From a virus: a stretch of DNA of 27,929 nucleotides. The notes beneath the pieces were generated by a model. The model saw only the letters and a program-made list of their open reading frames with translations, had not been told where the DNA came from and did no database searches. The stretch lies in the IMG/VR virus record IMGVR_UViG_3300027861_001752, positions 1 to 27,929 of that record. One strand, 5' to 3'. Both the position numbers and the translations under genes were made by a program. The stretch's first letter is position 1; each line of letters opens with the position of its first letter. Shown one piece after another: positions 7,727-14,727 of this stretch.

Positions 7727-7989
7727 TTTGTATTCCGCCAAATATCTTTCTCAATATTATTTCGTTTTTTCTGCGCATTTATCTTTTCTAAATGCTTTTT
7801 TGATATTTTGATTTGTCTGCGTTTCTCAAACCAAATATCAATATATTTCTTCATGGTGTATAGAACAGCCATTACTATAAGTGTAATAACTAACTCAACA
7901 AACCATGGATATCCAGTACCCAGTGATACACCCCAAAGATTCACTCCTTCATTTTGATGTGTTTCTATTGTTATTGTTTTCTGTTGCAT
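7723..7989 (-). CDS. Small single-pass membrane protein
   Basis: An 88-residue protein with one clear membrane segment (about residues 28-47, FVELVITLIVMAVLYTM) followed by a strongly basic, probably helical tail ending in KKHLEKINAQKKRNN. The layout suggests an N-out, C-in inner-membrane protein with a cytoplasmic basic domain. It shares one base with the stop of the upstream membrane protein gene (TAATG) and is coupled to iscA downstream by ATGA. I do not recognise a family. Confidence 0.75.
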   Translation of the reverse strand: MQQKTITIETHQNEGVNLWGVSLGTGYPWFVELVITLIVMAVLYTMKKYIDIWFEKRRQIKISKKHLEKINAQKKRNNIEKDIWRNTK

Positions 7990-8267
7990 TATTGTGCTAC
8001 CATATCTTTGAATTCGTTTACGAGTGTCATTGTATAGACTCCAAGCAAAAAGATATTCATTACAATTAGTGCTCTATCCTGCCACATCATACCAACAATT
8101 GACCAGCATATGAAACAAAACAATCCAGTAAACATATTATATGGAAATAAATTAGACGCGCTTAAAATGGCAGTAATGATGCCAGTAATACTACCTAACC
8201 ATTTTAACCACCAAGAAAATCCTTCTGATGGTGTTGTTTTTTCTACAGTGTTAATTTCTTCGTCCAT
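7989..8267 (-). CDS. Small membrane protein with several hydrophobic segments
   Basis: A 92-residue protein with an acidic N terminus (MDEEINTVEKTT) and two or three closely spaced hydrophobic stretches from about residue 20 to 80 (for example WLGSITGIITAILSASNLF and MFTGLFCFICWSIVGMMW). It ends VNEFKDMVAQ. No catalytic motif is visible. It overlaps the upstream GIY-YIG-like gene by 17 bases and precedes another small membrane protein, so the two may work together. Function unknown. Confidence 0.75.
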   Translation of the reverse strand: MDEEINTVEKTTPSEGFSWWLKWLGSITGIITAILSASNLFPYNMFTGLFCFICWSIVGMMWQDRALIVMNIFLLGVYTMTLVNEFKDMVAQ

Positions 8268-8694
8268 ATTGTCTATTCTCTACTATATGTTTCGGCTTTC
8301 GTCTATAATTACCGATGGTTTCATTGTACCATCCATCTTCTTCTAAGACATTGTTCAAAAACTGTTGTTTCACTTCTTCATAATTACAATCACCGCGAGT
8401 GATGTGTAGAGATAGTATTTCTCGTTTAAAGTCCATTATATCATATTTTTCTATGTCTGTCAATAGAACTTTAGAACTACCGTAGTATTCTTTCCAGTCG
8501 CTTTCAGAACGAACGCGTTTCTTTTTACCTTTTACTTTTCGAATGTTATAAAAGTATTTTCTACCAATATATTTTTTGTTATTTATTTTATTCGTGATAC
8601 AATAAACGAACCCTTCGAACTTTTCTATATTTTCAGTTTCGAAGGGTCCGTTGTTGAAGATCCAGGAATTTTCGTAGGAGGATTCTAATCCCAT
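8251..8694 (-). CDS. GIY-YIG-like phage protein, possible nuclease
   Basis: The 147-residue protein contains FVYCITNKINNKKYIGRKYF near residue 28, which follows the GIY-YIG core pattern (hydrophobic-Tyr-x-hydrophobic, about ten residues, Tyr-Ile-Gly-x-Lys/Arg). After it come a basic patch (KVKGKKKRVRSESDWKEYYGSS) and DFKREILSLHITRGDCNYEE, where a Glu could serve as the metal ligand. Similar small proteins occur in many T4-like phages. It could be a free-standing homing or host-DNA nuclease, but the catalytic Arg and Glu are not certain. It overlaps the zinc-ribbon gene by 10 bases. Confidence 0.65.
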   Translation of the reverse strand: MGLESSYENSWIFNNGPFETENIEKFEGFVYCITNKINNKKYIGRKYFYNIRKVKGKKKRVRSESDWKEYYGSSKVLLTDIEKYDIMDFKREILSLHITRGDCNYEEVKQQFLNNVLEEDGWYNETIGNYRRKPKHIVENRQYGRRN

Positions 8695-8882
8695 TCTTCA
8701 TCGTCAATGGAATCGTCAAAATCAGGTTCCCAAGGCATACTATCTTTATCAACTATTTCTAGTGTTTTTTCACCACAAAATGGACAATAGTTCGATTCTT
8801 GTATTTCGTTGTGATGTAGTTTAAACATAGCACCACATTCGGTACAATTATATGATTGTATTATGAGATCGTCATTCGACAT
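8685..8882 (-). CDS. Small zinc-ribbon protein
   Basis: A 65-residue protein with CTECGAMFKLHH (first Cys-x2-Cys knuckle, around residue 12) and YCPFCGEKTLE (second knuckle, around residue 32), spaced as in a zinc ribbon, followed by an acidic tail rich in Asp and Glu. Zinc ribbons of this size usually contact nucleic acid or a protein partner. AGGATAA precedes the ATG at a good distance. The gene lies just after nrdB. No more specific function can be given. Confidence 0.8.
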   Translation of the reverse strand: MSNDDLIIQSYNCTECGAMFKLHHNEIQESNYCPFCGEKTLEIVDKDSMPWEPDFDDSIDDEEWD

Positions 8883-8903
8883 AGGTTATCCTTTATTCTA
8901 GTT

Positions 8904-9857
8904 TTAAGTAGCCCATACTTCGTCCCAGTTTCCTGTCAGAGCACCTTTGGCATAATCTGTTGCACGATTTTCAAAGAAGTTTGTGTGAATAGGTGCGTTG
9001 ACCATTTCTTCTACCCAGGGTAATGGATTCTTTTTCACTTTAAATATACCTTTCATTCCCATTGAAATAAGTCTTCTGTCTGCTATATATCTAACATAAG
9101 TTTTTACTTCTTCTTCTGTCAGATTTTCCATTTGACCCATTGTAAACGCAAGGTCAATAAACTTATCTTCTAGTTCCACCATCTTTGTTGCAATTGTATA
9201 TATTTGACCTTTTGTTTCGTCGTTCCATACTTTACGATTTTCTTCAACGTATTCACGAAACAATCGAATCATTCCTTCAGCGTGCATTGTTTCATCTACA
9301 ATTGACCATGTGACAATCTGACCCATGCCTTTCATTTTACCATGACGTGGGAAGTTCAACAACATAATGAATGACGAAAACAATGCAAGACCTTCCGTAA
9401 AGGCACTTGTTGCAGCCACATTAATCGGAATCGAATCAGAGTTAAATGAGGTGAAGTACTCGTGTTTTTCTTTCATAGCATCATATTCATAGAACTCATT
9501 GTATGTAGACTCAGGCATACCCAAAGTTTCAATCAGATGCGAGTAAGCTGCGATGTGTAATGCTTCTCTTGCTGCAAAACCAAGAAGCATCATACGAACT
9601 TCCGGTTGCGGAAAATATGGAAGATAGTTATTTACATATCCAGATGCCACATCAATGTCAGACTGTGTAAAGAAACGGAAGATTTGTGTAAGAAAATACT
9701 TTTCTTCTTGTGACAATCGATTCTTCCAATCTTTTACATCTTCCATCATCGGTATTTCTGAGTGAAGCCAATGTGACTGTTCATGTTGGAGCCAATAATC
9801 ATAAGCCCACGGATAGTTAAAGGGTTTGAAATAAGGTCTTTCTTCTGTTAGATTCAT
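8904..9857 (-). CDS. nrdB: Ribonucleoside-diphosphate reductase, beta subunit (class I)
   Basis: This is the radical-generating subunit that pairs with NrdA to make deoxynucleotides. From the ATG at 9857 (317 residues) the di-metal ligands fall in place: Asp67, Glu98, His101, Glu155, Glu189 and His192 (DETMH). The radical Tyr is at 105, seven residues after Glu98 as in E. coli NrdB (Glu115/Tyr122). A TTG codon six codons upstream would also open the frame, but the ATG overlaps the TGA of the cupin gene as ATGA and is preferred. It is the last of a unit nrdA, microgene, cupin, nrdB. Confidence 0.95.
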   Translation of the reverse strand: MNLTEERPYFKPFNYPWAYDYWLQHEQSHWLHSEIPMMEDVKDWKNRLSQEEKYFLTQIFRFFTQSDIDVASGYVNNYLPYFPQPEVRMMLLGFAAREALHIAAYSHLIETLGMPESTYNEFYEYDAMKEKHEYFTSFNSDSIPINVAATSAFTEGLALFSSFIMLLNFPRHGKMKGMGQIVTWSIVDETMHAEGMIRLFREYVEENRKVWNDETKGQIYTIATKMVELEDKFIDLAFTMGQMENLTEEEVKTYVRYIADRRLISMGMKGIFKVKKNPLPWVEEMVNAPIHTNFFENRATDYAKGALTGNWDEVWAT

Positions 9858-10306
9858 AGTTTGTTCGGTGCCCAAGTTGGTTGTGTATCTGTTATAGATA
9901 TAGATGGTTTGACTGTAAGATTGTCAACAACATTATGATCGTCATCGATTGTTATATTTGAGGTGTATCCCACAGTTTCGCGTACAATATCATTAGCATT
10001 TAGTTCAGCCCAATATACCTCAAAAGCAACAGCATCCTCAAGACACTCAAACTGGTGCATCACACCGGGTCTAACCTTAGTCCAATCACCTGGACCAAGG
10101 ATGGTCTCGTCAACCAAGCCATAGTCATTCTGCCATACACGGATCAGAAGTTTACCTGATTCAACGAAAAAGCCATTCCATTTGAAAGAATGAAGATGTT
10201 TTGAACAGACACCTCCTCTTTTAGTTTCAATACGATGAAACTCTAGTGAGCCATTAGCTTCAACCAACTCAGTTTGGCCCCAGATTTTTCCAGATTTATT
10301 TGCCAT
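9854..10306 (-). CDS. Cupin-domain protein encoded between nrdA and nrdB
   Basis: A 150-residue single cupin. It has CSKHLHSFKWNGFFVESGKL around residues 34-53 (cupin motif 1, with the His-x-His pair) and GPGDWTKVRPGVMHQF around residues 72-87 (motif 2, with a Gly turn and a His). It starts KSGKIWGQTELVEANGSLEFHRI, which is similar to sugar isomerase/epimerase-type cupins. The metal-binding His residues are present, so it could be an enzyme or a small-molecule-binding protein. Its position between the two reductase genes, coupled on both sides by overlaps, is suggestive but gives no function. The C-terminal tail is hydrophilic. Confidence 0.8.
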   Translation of the reverse strand: MANKSGKIWGQTELVEANGSLEFHRIETKRGGVCSKHLHSFKWNGFFVESGKLLIRVWQNDYGLVDETILGPGDWTKVRPGVMHQFECLEDAVAFEVYWAELNANDIVRETVGYTSNITIDDDHNVVDNLTVKPSISITDTQPTWAPNKL

Positions 10307-10415
10307 TGTCTATTTTACTTCCTCTTTTGATGCCTTTCAATCGGCCTCTAATCCAGTCAGTTCCTGTGGGTGGTTCATTAGTACACATTTCAGTTATACC
10401 ATTGTTATATTTCAC
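10296..10415 (-). CDS. Possible 39-residue basic protein between nrdA and the cupin gene
   Basis: A short frame starts with GTG at 10415, with GAAGG nine bases upstream, and runs 39 codons. It ends 11 bases inside the cupin gene. An internal ATG at 10388 would give 30 residues. The product has the segment PPTGTDWIRGRLKGIKRGSKIDNG, which is basic and looks protein-like rather than random. It fills the gap between the nrdA stop and the cupin start. No family is recognised. Confidence 0.5.
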   Translation of the reverse strand: MKYNNGITEMCTNEPPTGTDWIRGRLKGIKRGSKIDNGK

Positions 10416-10432
10416 TCACATTAACCTTCGCA

Positions 10433-12076
10433 TCATCCTTCACATGCTAAGCATGAGGAATCTTCTACCATTGCGCTCATATCTAGCTCTTGAATGATTT
10501 GTCTTTCAATTTTTTTGGACACCTTATCTGCTTTACTAATCTTTTCACTACGACAGTAATACAACGTCTTGAGATTTTTTTTCCAAGCCAGGTAATGTAC
10601 TGCATGAAGATACTTTATGTCTGCATTTGGTCGAAAGAACAGATTAATTGATTGTGCTTGATCTATATATTCTTGTCGGTCAGCTGCATGTTCAATCAAC
10701 CATCTTTGATCTATTTCCAAACTTGTTTTAAACACATCCTTCTCGTAATCATTTAAAGATTTTAAATGTTGCACAGAACCATCGTTTGAAATAATAGATG
10801 ACCACATTCTATCAATATCTAAAGTTTCATTCTCTTTACATTTTTGTTCTAACAACGTATTAAGATACTTATTCTTGTTCATGTAAGAACCGCTTAAAGT
10901 ATCTTGTCGGTACGCATTGGCACGGAATGGTTCTACACTTGGTGATGTATTACCCATAATGATAGATGAAGATGCGTTTGGCGCAATGGCTCGCATATGC
11001 GAAAATCTTTTCTTATATCCTTTCGCGTCAGGTGCTTCACCTCGTTCAACAGCTAATCTTTCATTTGCATAATCTAGACCTTCTTTAATGTGTTTCGCAA
11101 TACGCATGTTCAACGACTTAGCCATTGCAGACTCCATTGGAATCATTTTCTTCTGCAACAAAGCATGCCAACCAAGTTCACCAATACCGATACTACGTTC
11201 ACGAGTTGCAGAGTACTTTGCACGAGCAATTTCGTTCGGTGCATGATCGATAAAGTATTGTAGAACATTATCTAACATTTCAGCCACATCAAAAAGGAAT
11301 CTTTTATCTTTTGACCACTCATCAAAATACTCAAGATTTACCGAAGACAAGCAACAAACAGCGGTGCGTTTTTCATCTGTAGGCAAAATGATTTCAGAAC
11401 ACAGATTGCTTTGTTTTACAGACAAACCTTTCTTCTTTAACCACTCGGGTAGTTTTTCGTTTGATCTATCAATGAAGTGAATGTAGGGTTCACCAGTCTG
11501 CATTCTTATTTCAAGAATACGTTGCCACAATTCTTTTGCCGATACAACTTCGCGAACTTCATTATTATGTGGATTAATTAGTTCCCATGAATCGTCAGCT
11601 GACGGGTCTGTCATTGAATTTTCAATCTTCTGCATAAACGCGTCGCTAATGTTAATACCGTGGTGTAGATTCAGACAACGCATATTCTGATCACCAGTTG
11701 GTTTACGCATTTCAAGAAATAACAAAACATCTGGGTGTGAAATGTCAAGATATGCTGCATAAGAACCACGCCGAGTTTTACCTTGACGATATGCTAATGA
11801 GGATGCATCATACATTTTCAGATGTGGCATTACACCAGTGGACTTTTCACCTGCACTGCGAATACCAAAACCAACACCGACACCACCACCAAGCATAGAC
11901 AACCAGTTTGTTTCTGATAGGTTTTCTACAAGACCTTCAGCTGTATCTTCAATATAGTTAAGATAACAGTTATGGACAATCATATGATTTTTACCAACTG
12001 TAAAGGTATGATCATTAGACACCTGTAAATCGTGTACCCTAATTTCCTTATCTATCTTTCTTATCTTGAAATTCAT
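10433..12076 (-). CDS. nrdA: C-terminal part of split NrdA: intein C-fragment plus catalytic extein
   Basis: The 547-residue product begins with a 36-residue intein C-fragment ending MIVHN, followed by Cys37, which is the first residue of the C-extein. The extein (511 residues) is the class Ia reductase large-subunit core. Cys37 in CYLNYIED corresponds to the first catalytic Cys (Cys225 of E. coli). Asn224, Cys226 and Glu228 (SNLCSEI) match Asn437, Cys439 and Glu441, and Cys241 matches Cys462. The radical-relay Tyr pair is in TLYYCR near residue 508, and the C-terminal shuttle Cys pair is CLAC just before the end. Spliced to the N part, NrdA would be 596 residues with no N-terminal ATP cone. 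GAGG lies about 11 bases before the ATG. Confidence 0.93.
   Translation of the reverse strand: MNFKIRKIDKEIRVHDLQVSNDHTFTVGKNHMIVHNCYLNYIEDTAEGLVENLSETNWLSMLGGGVGVGFGIRSAGEKSTGVMPHLKMYDASSLAYRQGKTRRGSYAAYLDISHPDVLLFLEMRKPTGDQNMRCLNLHHGINISDAFMQKIENSMTDPSADDSWELINPHNNEVREVVSAKELWQRILEIRMQTGEPYIHFIDRSNEKLPEWLKKKGLSVKQSNLCSEIILPTDEKRTAVCCLSSVNLEYFDEWSKDKRFLFDVAEMLDNVLQYFIDHAPNEIARAKYSATRERSIGIGELGWHALLQKKMIPMESAMAKSLNMRIAKHIKEGLDYANERLAVERGEAPDAKGYKKRFSHMRAIAPNASSSIIMGNTSPSVEPFRANAYRQDTLSGSYMNKNKYLNTLLEQKCKENETLDIDRMWSSIISNDGSVQHLKSLNDYEKDVFKTSLEIDQRWLIEHAADRQEYIDQAQSINLFFRPNADIKYLHAVHYLAWKKNLKTLYYCRSEKISKADKVSKKIERQIIQELDMSAMVEDSSCLACEG
11969..12076 (-). other. Split-intein C-fragment coding segment
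   Basis: Thirty-six codons with the intein block F pattern VHDLQVSNDHTFTVG and the block G ending HMIVHN, then Cys as the +1 extein residue. The penultimate His and terminal Asn needed for Asn cyclisation are present. The fragment has its own ATG, so it is translated separately from the N-fragment, as expected for trans-splicing. Confidence 0.92.
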
Positions 12077-12165
12077 TTCTATTATTACCTCTTTTATACT
12101 ACTTATTTAAATCTATAACCGGGTGTTTACCAATGTCTTCAATATACTTTAGAAAACAACATTTT

Positions 12166-12173
12166 TATAAATA
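12166..12173 (+). promoter_or_regulatory. T4-type late promoter for the HNH endonuclease gene
   Basis: TATAAATA matches the T4 late promoter -10 consensus exactly. The expected transcript would start a few bases before the AGGAAA ribosome-binding site and the ATG at 12204. It is on the strand opposite to the interrupted nrdA gene, so endonuclease expression would be late and independent of nrdA. Confidence 0.65.
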
Positions 12174-12203
12174 TAATAACATGATGCATAGGAAACCGCA
12201 ACT

Positions 12204-13130
12204 ATGGACAAAGAAAATCTATATGAAATATTATCAAAAATTCCTCATAATCGACATTATCTGCTTAAGTATGTGAATTTTATTTATTCTTGCCAACAGT
12301 TAGACTTTAGTTCGTGTATCTACGCTGAAAATCACCATATATGTCCTAAAGCTAAAGAAATGTTTCCTGAATTAACAAATGAAAAATGGAATATAGTTAG
12401 ATTACCATATCGCCATCATGTAATTGCCCATATTTTTCTTTATAAAGCTTTCAAAAATGATTCTATGACCACATCTTTACTATTCACAACAAAACAGAAA
12501 CATGCTAAAGATTTGAGCATTTCGAAAATTAATACTAAAATAATAGAAGAAGCTAAAATCAATTTATCAAAACTCCGCAAAGGAAAAAGAACTCATAATT
12601 TTAGCGAATCTTGTCGCAAAAAACTTTCAGAAAAAAAATCTGAATTTTATAAAAATCCTAAAAACCGCTTGATGCACTCAATAGCATGCACTGGATCAAA
12701 AAGAATCAATAAAAAGAACATAGAATTAGCATCCTTAAATAGATCCACCGAGCATCAAGAAAAACTTAACAAAAGCATCAAAAGTTCTTGGTCAAATAAG
12801 ATTCAAAATGGTTATAAAGTCATACCAAAATTCTTATATTTGACACCTTATGGTATCAGAAGCAATGTCGGTAAATATCGCGAATATTGTAAAAATCCCG
12901 ACAAACCCATTTCTATACATTCAACTAAAGGATCTAATCCTGCTTTTCCAAAATCATGTATAGGGAGAACACCTAGAGAACTAGGGTTCTCCCTAATTGA
13001 AAAATCTAATCCTGAATATGAGCGATTTCATGCATTGTTGGATCAAGTTCATCAACTCTCATCCAACCATGTTCTTTGGTCATTATTAGATGATTTCCCG
13101 TTACGAGAAAAACTTCATTCGCAAAGGTAA
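12204..13130 (+). CDS. HNH homing endonuclease inserted between the two nrdA/intein halves
   Basis: The 308-residue protein has an HNH core: ENHHICPKA (His44-His45), Asn63 in KWNIVRL, and RHHVIAHIFL with His71/72 and His76. Around residues 130-150 it has KRTHNFSESCRKKLSEKKSE, similar to the NUMOD3 DNA-binding helices found in phage HNH and GIY-YIG homing enzymes. It is basic throughout. It lies antisense to nrdA between the intein N- and C-coding segments, the position where a continuous intein would carry its endonuclease domain. The last 41 or so codons overlap the intein N-fragment on the other strand (13006-13130), so that tail is probably an accidental extension. AGGAAA is about 10 bases before the ATG. 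The likely target is an intein-free nrdA allele (inference). Confidence 0.88.
   Translation: MDKENLYEILSKIPHNRHYLLKYVNFIYSCQQLDFSSCIYAENHHICPKAKEMFPELTNEKWNIVRLPYRHHVIAHIFLYKAFKNDSMTTSLLFTTKQKHAKDLSISKINTKIIEEAKINLSKLRKGKRTHNFSESCRKKLSEKKSEFYKNPKNRLMHSIACTGSKRINKKNIELASLNRSTEHQEKLNKSIKSSWSNKIQNGYKVIPKFLYLTPYGIRSNVGKYREYCKNPDKPISIHSTKGSNPAFPKSCIGRTPRELGFSLIEKSNPEYERFHALLDQVHQLSSNHVLWSLLDDFPLREKLHSQR
12961..12995. terminator. Long hairpin just after the intein N-fragment stop
   Basis: A 10-bp perfect stem (12961-12970 with 12986-12995) continues, after one bulged A, into a 5-bp stem (12972-12976 with 12981-12985) with an AGAA loop. It begins 10 bases downstream of the NrdA N-part stop on the minus strand and lies within the HNH frame on the plus strand. 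There is no clean T-run right after it on either side, so it may be a transcript-stabilising 3' hairpin rather than a classical terminator. Confidence 0.5.
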
Positions 13131-13533
13131 GCTCGTAAATATCATTCGAAGTCGAGGCTCTTGTCTCTTCAACTTCTTGATATTCTCCAGTATGTGTTAA
13201 TACCTTATCTCCAACGCAAATATCTTCAATTTTCTTAAAACCGTTCTCGGTACGAACGAGAGTACCGTCGCCGAAGCACGAGATAGGTAAACCTTTTGAA
13301 CTACGACCAAACGATAGAATTGGAGTAGAATAACTCAACCAATGTTTTGAACTGTAATCGTATAATCTTTGTGCGTGTTCCGAATCACTTGCAAACTGTC
13401 TTGATACAAACGCAAATCGTTCTTGTGGTGAGATTTCTGTTTCCATCATGTATGATTCGCGAAGTCTGCGAATACCATACTCGTCAATAAGTTTATCTCT
13501 ATTTGGATCTATCGTGAGTCCGTGGTGTTCCAT
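13006..13533 (-). CDS. nrdA: N-terminal part of split NrdA fused to intein N-fragment
   Basis: Residues 1-85 are the start of the reductase large subunit (the segment ending SKHWLSYSTPILSFGRSSKGLPIS aligns with the region before the first catalytic Cys). Residues 86-175 are an intein N-fragment starting at Cys86, after which the frame stops with TAG. The product cannot be active alone: it lacks every catalytic residue of the reductase. Trans-splicing with the C-part would restore NrdA by joining Ser85 to the catalytic Cys. AGGAG is five bases before the ATG. The nuclease gene ends 9 bases upstream, so it is in the same transcript as primase, thyX and nuclease. Confidence 0.93.
   Translation of the reverse strand: MEHHGLTIDPNRDKLIDEYGIRRLRESYMMETEISPQERFAFVSRQFASDSEHAQRLYDYSSKHWLSYSTPILSFGRSSKGLPISCFGDGTLVRTENGFKKIEDICVGDKVLTHTGEYQEVEETRASTSNDIYELTFANEVFLVTGNHLIMTKEHGWMRVDELDPTMHEIAHIQD
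13009..13278 (-). other. Split-intein N-fragment coding segment
   Basis: Ninety codons with block A (CFGDGTLVRTENGFKKIEDI, including the nucleophile Cys1), the VGDKVLT strand, and block B (VTGNHLIMT, giving the Thr-x-x-His motif), then GWMRVDEL and a stop. With the 36-residue C-fragment it makes a 126-residue intein without an endonuclease domain, a normal mini-intein size. The split falls between blocks B and F, as in other natural split inteins. Confidence 0.92.
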
Positions 13534-13542
13534 GTTTTCTCC

Positions 13543-13992
13543 TTAAAGAAAGGTTATTATTTTTCTAAAATATTCAGTATCTGATACTATTTCTCGATTT
13601 TTTAAATGTTGTTCTTTTATCTCCTGTTTACTTTGACCTTCATATGCCACGCCAATATTATCACGCAACATCATTTCAACAAGCATATTTTCTCTTCGTT
13701 CAATCGGATCATATACTTTAAAATCGCCAAGTATACGACCAAACTTACCTCTATCATCTTTTCGTGTAACAATTACACTTTCAGTATTTTCTGGTATTAG
13801 ATTTTGAACATAGATTTTTGCGAACATACCAAACTTCTTTTCTTCGGAGTCTCGCGTTCTATTCTCTGGTGTATCTATACCCGCCATACGAATGCGCTGA
13901 TTTGTTAACCACATGTCAAAACCCAAATCAATGTCCACATCAACTGTGTCGCCGTCAACCACTCTTTTAATTATACATTTGTATTCAAACAT
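13543..13992 (-). CDS. Staphylococcal nuclease-like (thermonuclease) protein
   Basis: The 149-residue protein has the SNase fold signature: RVVDGDTVDVDIDLGF near residue 10, RIRMAGIDTPENR at 33-45 and DDRGKFGRILGDF near 80. Arg35, Glu43 and Arg86 correspond to the catalytic Arg35, Glu43 and Arg87 of staphylococcal nuclease, and the calcium-binding Asp residues are also present. No signal peptide is visible, so it should act in the cytoplasm on DNA or RNA, perhaps in host genome degradation. It overlaps thyX by 8 bases. Confidence 0.88.
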   Translation of the reverse strand: MFEYKCIIKRVVDGDTVDVDIDLGFDMWLTNQRIRMAGIDTPENRTRDSEEKKFGMFAKIYVQNLIPENTESVIVTRKDDRGKFGRILGDFKVYDPIERRENMLVEMMLRDNIGVAYEGQSKQEIKEQHLKNREIVSDTEYFRKIITFL

Positions 13993-14671
13993 AGTCTTTC
14001 AACACCTCTTCTTCGTATGACACAACAAACTCGTCAATTATTGGAAAAATAGGTTTGATTGTTTCTGCACATTTTCTTGCTAAGTCCATATGTTCTTGTT
14101 GTGTGCCATTTCCGGTACGCAATGTCACATAATGAATCCAACTGCGCAATGTGCCATTTACATACAATGTAGACCTTGTAAGACCTTCTGGTAAAAGAGC
14201 TCTTGCCTGTTCTTTTGCGATACCTCTTCCAAGTGCATTTTCATATAGTTGATATGCATTTTCCCAAGCTTCATCTTGTGCTGACCACCAAAATTCTGCT
14301 AAAGAACTATCTTCTACTGGAATACTATTCTGGCGATTCTTTTCATCTTGTACACGAGCTTTACGTATTACTGGTTTAGGATTATTCACTTTCGCATAAC
14401 GCTGGCTAAACTCTTGAAAACTAAAACTTCTATGTCGCAATAATTGCCTTGCAATATCCCTTGTTGTTTGAATTTCAAGTACCACATTGGCCATTTCAAA
14501 AATAGACCAATGTCCTTCACGCATACAATAACGCAACAAACCATCAGATGTGTTCGTATTCAATTGGTTTTCTGGATTACTTACACGGGCACAAAACGCG
14601 ACCAAATCATTTGCGCTTTTTAACTGTTCAATCACGGGCACAGTGTGAGCCACAAGAGAGACTTTATTCAT
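13985..14671 (-). CDS. thyX: Flavin-dependent thymidylate synthase
   Basis: The 228-residue protein contains RHRSFSFQEFSQRYAK (residues 79-94), the ThyX motif RHRxxSxxxxSxRY, which binds FAD and dUMP. A second conserved stretch, ARALLPEGLTRSTLYVNGTLRSWIHY, is in the C-terminal half, with the Arg that activates dUMP. It converts dUMP to dTMP with methylenetetrahydrofolate and reduced flavin, and works with NrdAB to feed DNA synthesis. Length is normal. AGGATC precedes the ATG. It replaces the ThyA-type enzyme (gene td) of T4 itself. Confidence 0.95.
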   Translation of the reverse strand: MNKVSLVAHTVPVIEQLKSANDLVAFCARVSNPENQLNTNTSDGLLRYCMREGHWSIFEMANVVLEIQTTRDIARQLLRHRSFSFQEFSQRYAKVNNPKPVIRKARVQDEKNRQNSIPVEDSSLAEFWWSAQDEAWENAYQLYENALGRGIAKEQARALLPEGLTRSTLYVNGTLRSWIHYVTLRTGNGTQQEHMDLARKCAETIKPIFPIIDEFVVSYEEEVLKDYV

Positions 14672-14727
14672 TTATGATCCTATTTTCACGTTATGTTTTA
14701 CGGTGAGTGTGTATATGATTTTAACCA

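Noticed and set aside
7400-7741. Longer IscA start at 7741
   Set aside because: That codon is TTG and adds five residues beyond the family N terminus; ATG 7726 is coupled by ATGA to the upstream gene.
10443-10455. Palindrome CATGCTTAGCATG at the end of nrdA
   Set aside because: It encodes the conserved C-terminal CLAC shuttle motif, has a one-base loop and no T-run, so a terminator role is not supported.
10300-10497. Plus-strand frame of 65 codons near the 3' end of nrdA
   Set aside because: It is antisense to the reductase C terminus and to a better-supported minus-strand microgene.
12077-12165. Short minus-strand reading stretch ending IEDIGKHPVIDLNK before the intein C-fragment
   Set aside because: It has no start codon in frame and a stop just upstream; with this length it cannot be told from chance, so it is treated as leader DNA.
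13009-13278. Possibility that the split in nrdA is a self-splicing intron rather than an intein
   Set aside because: Intein blocks A, B, F and G are clear, the flanking protein ends have the required Cys, His and Asn, and the C-part has its own start codon.
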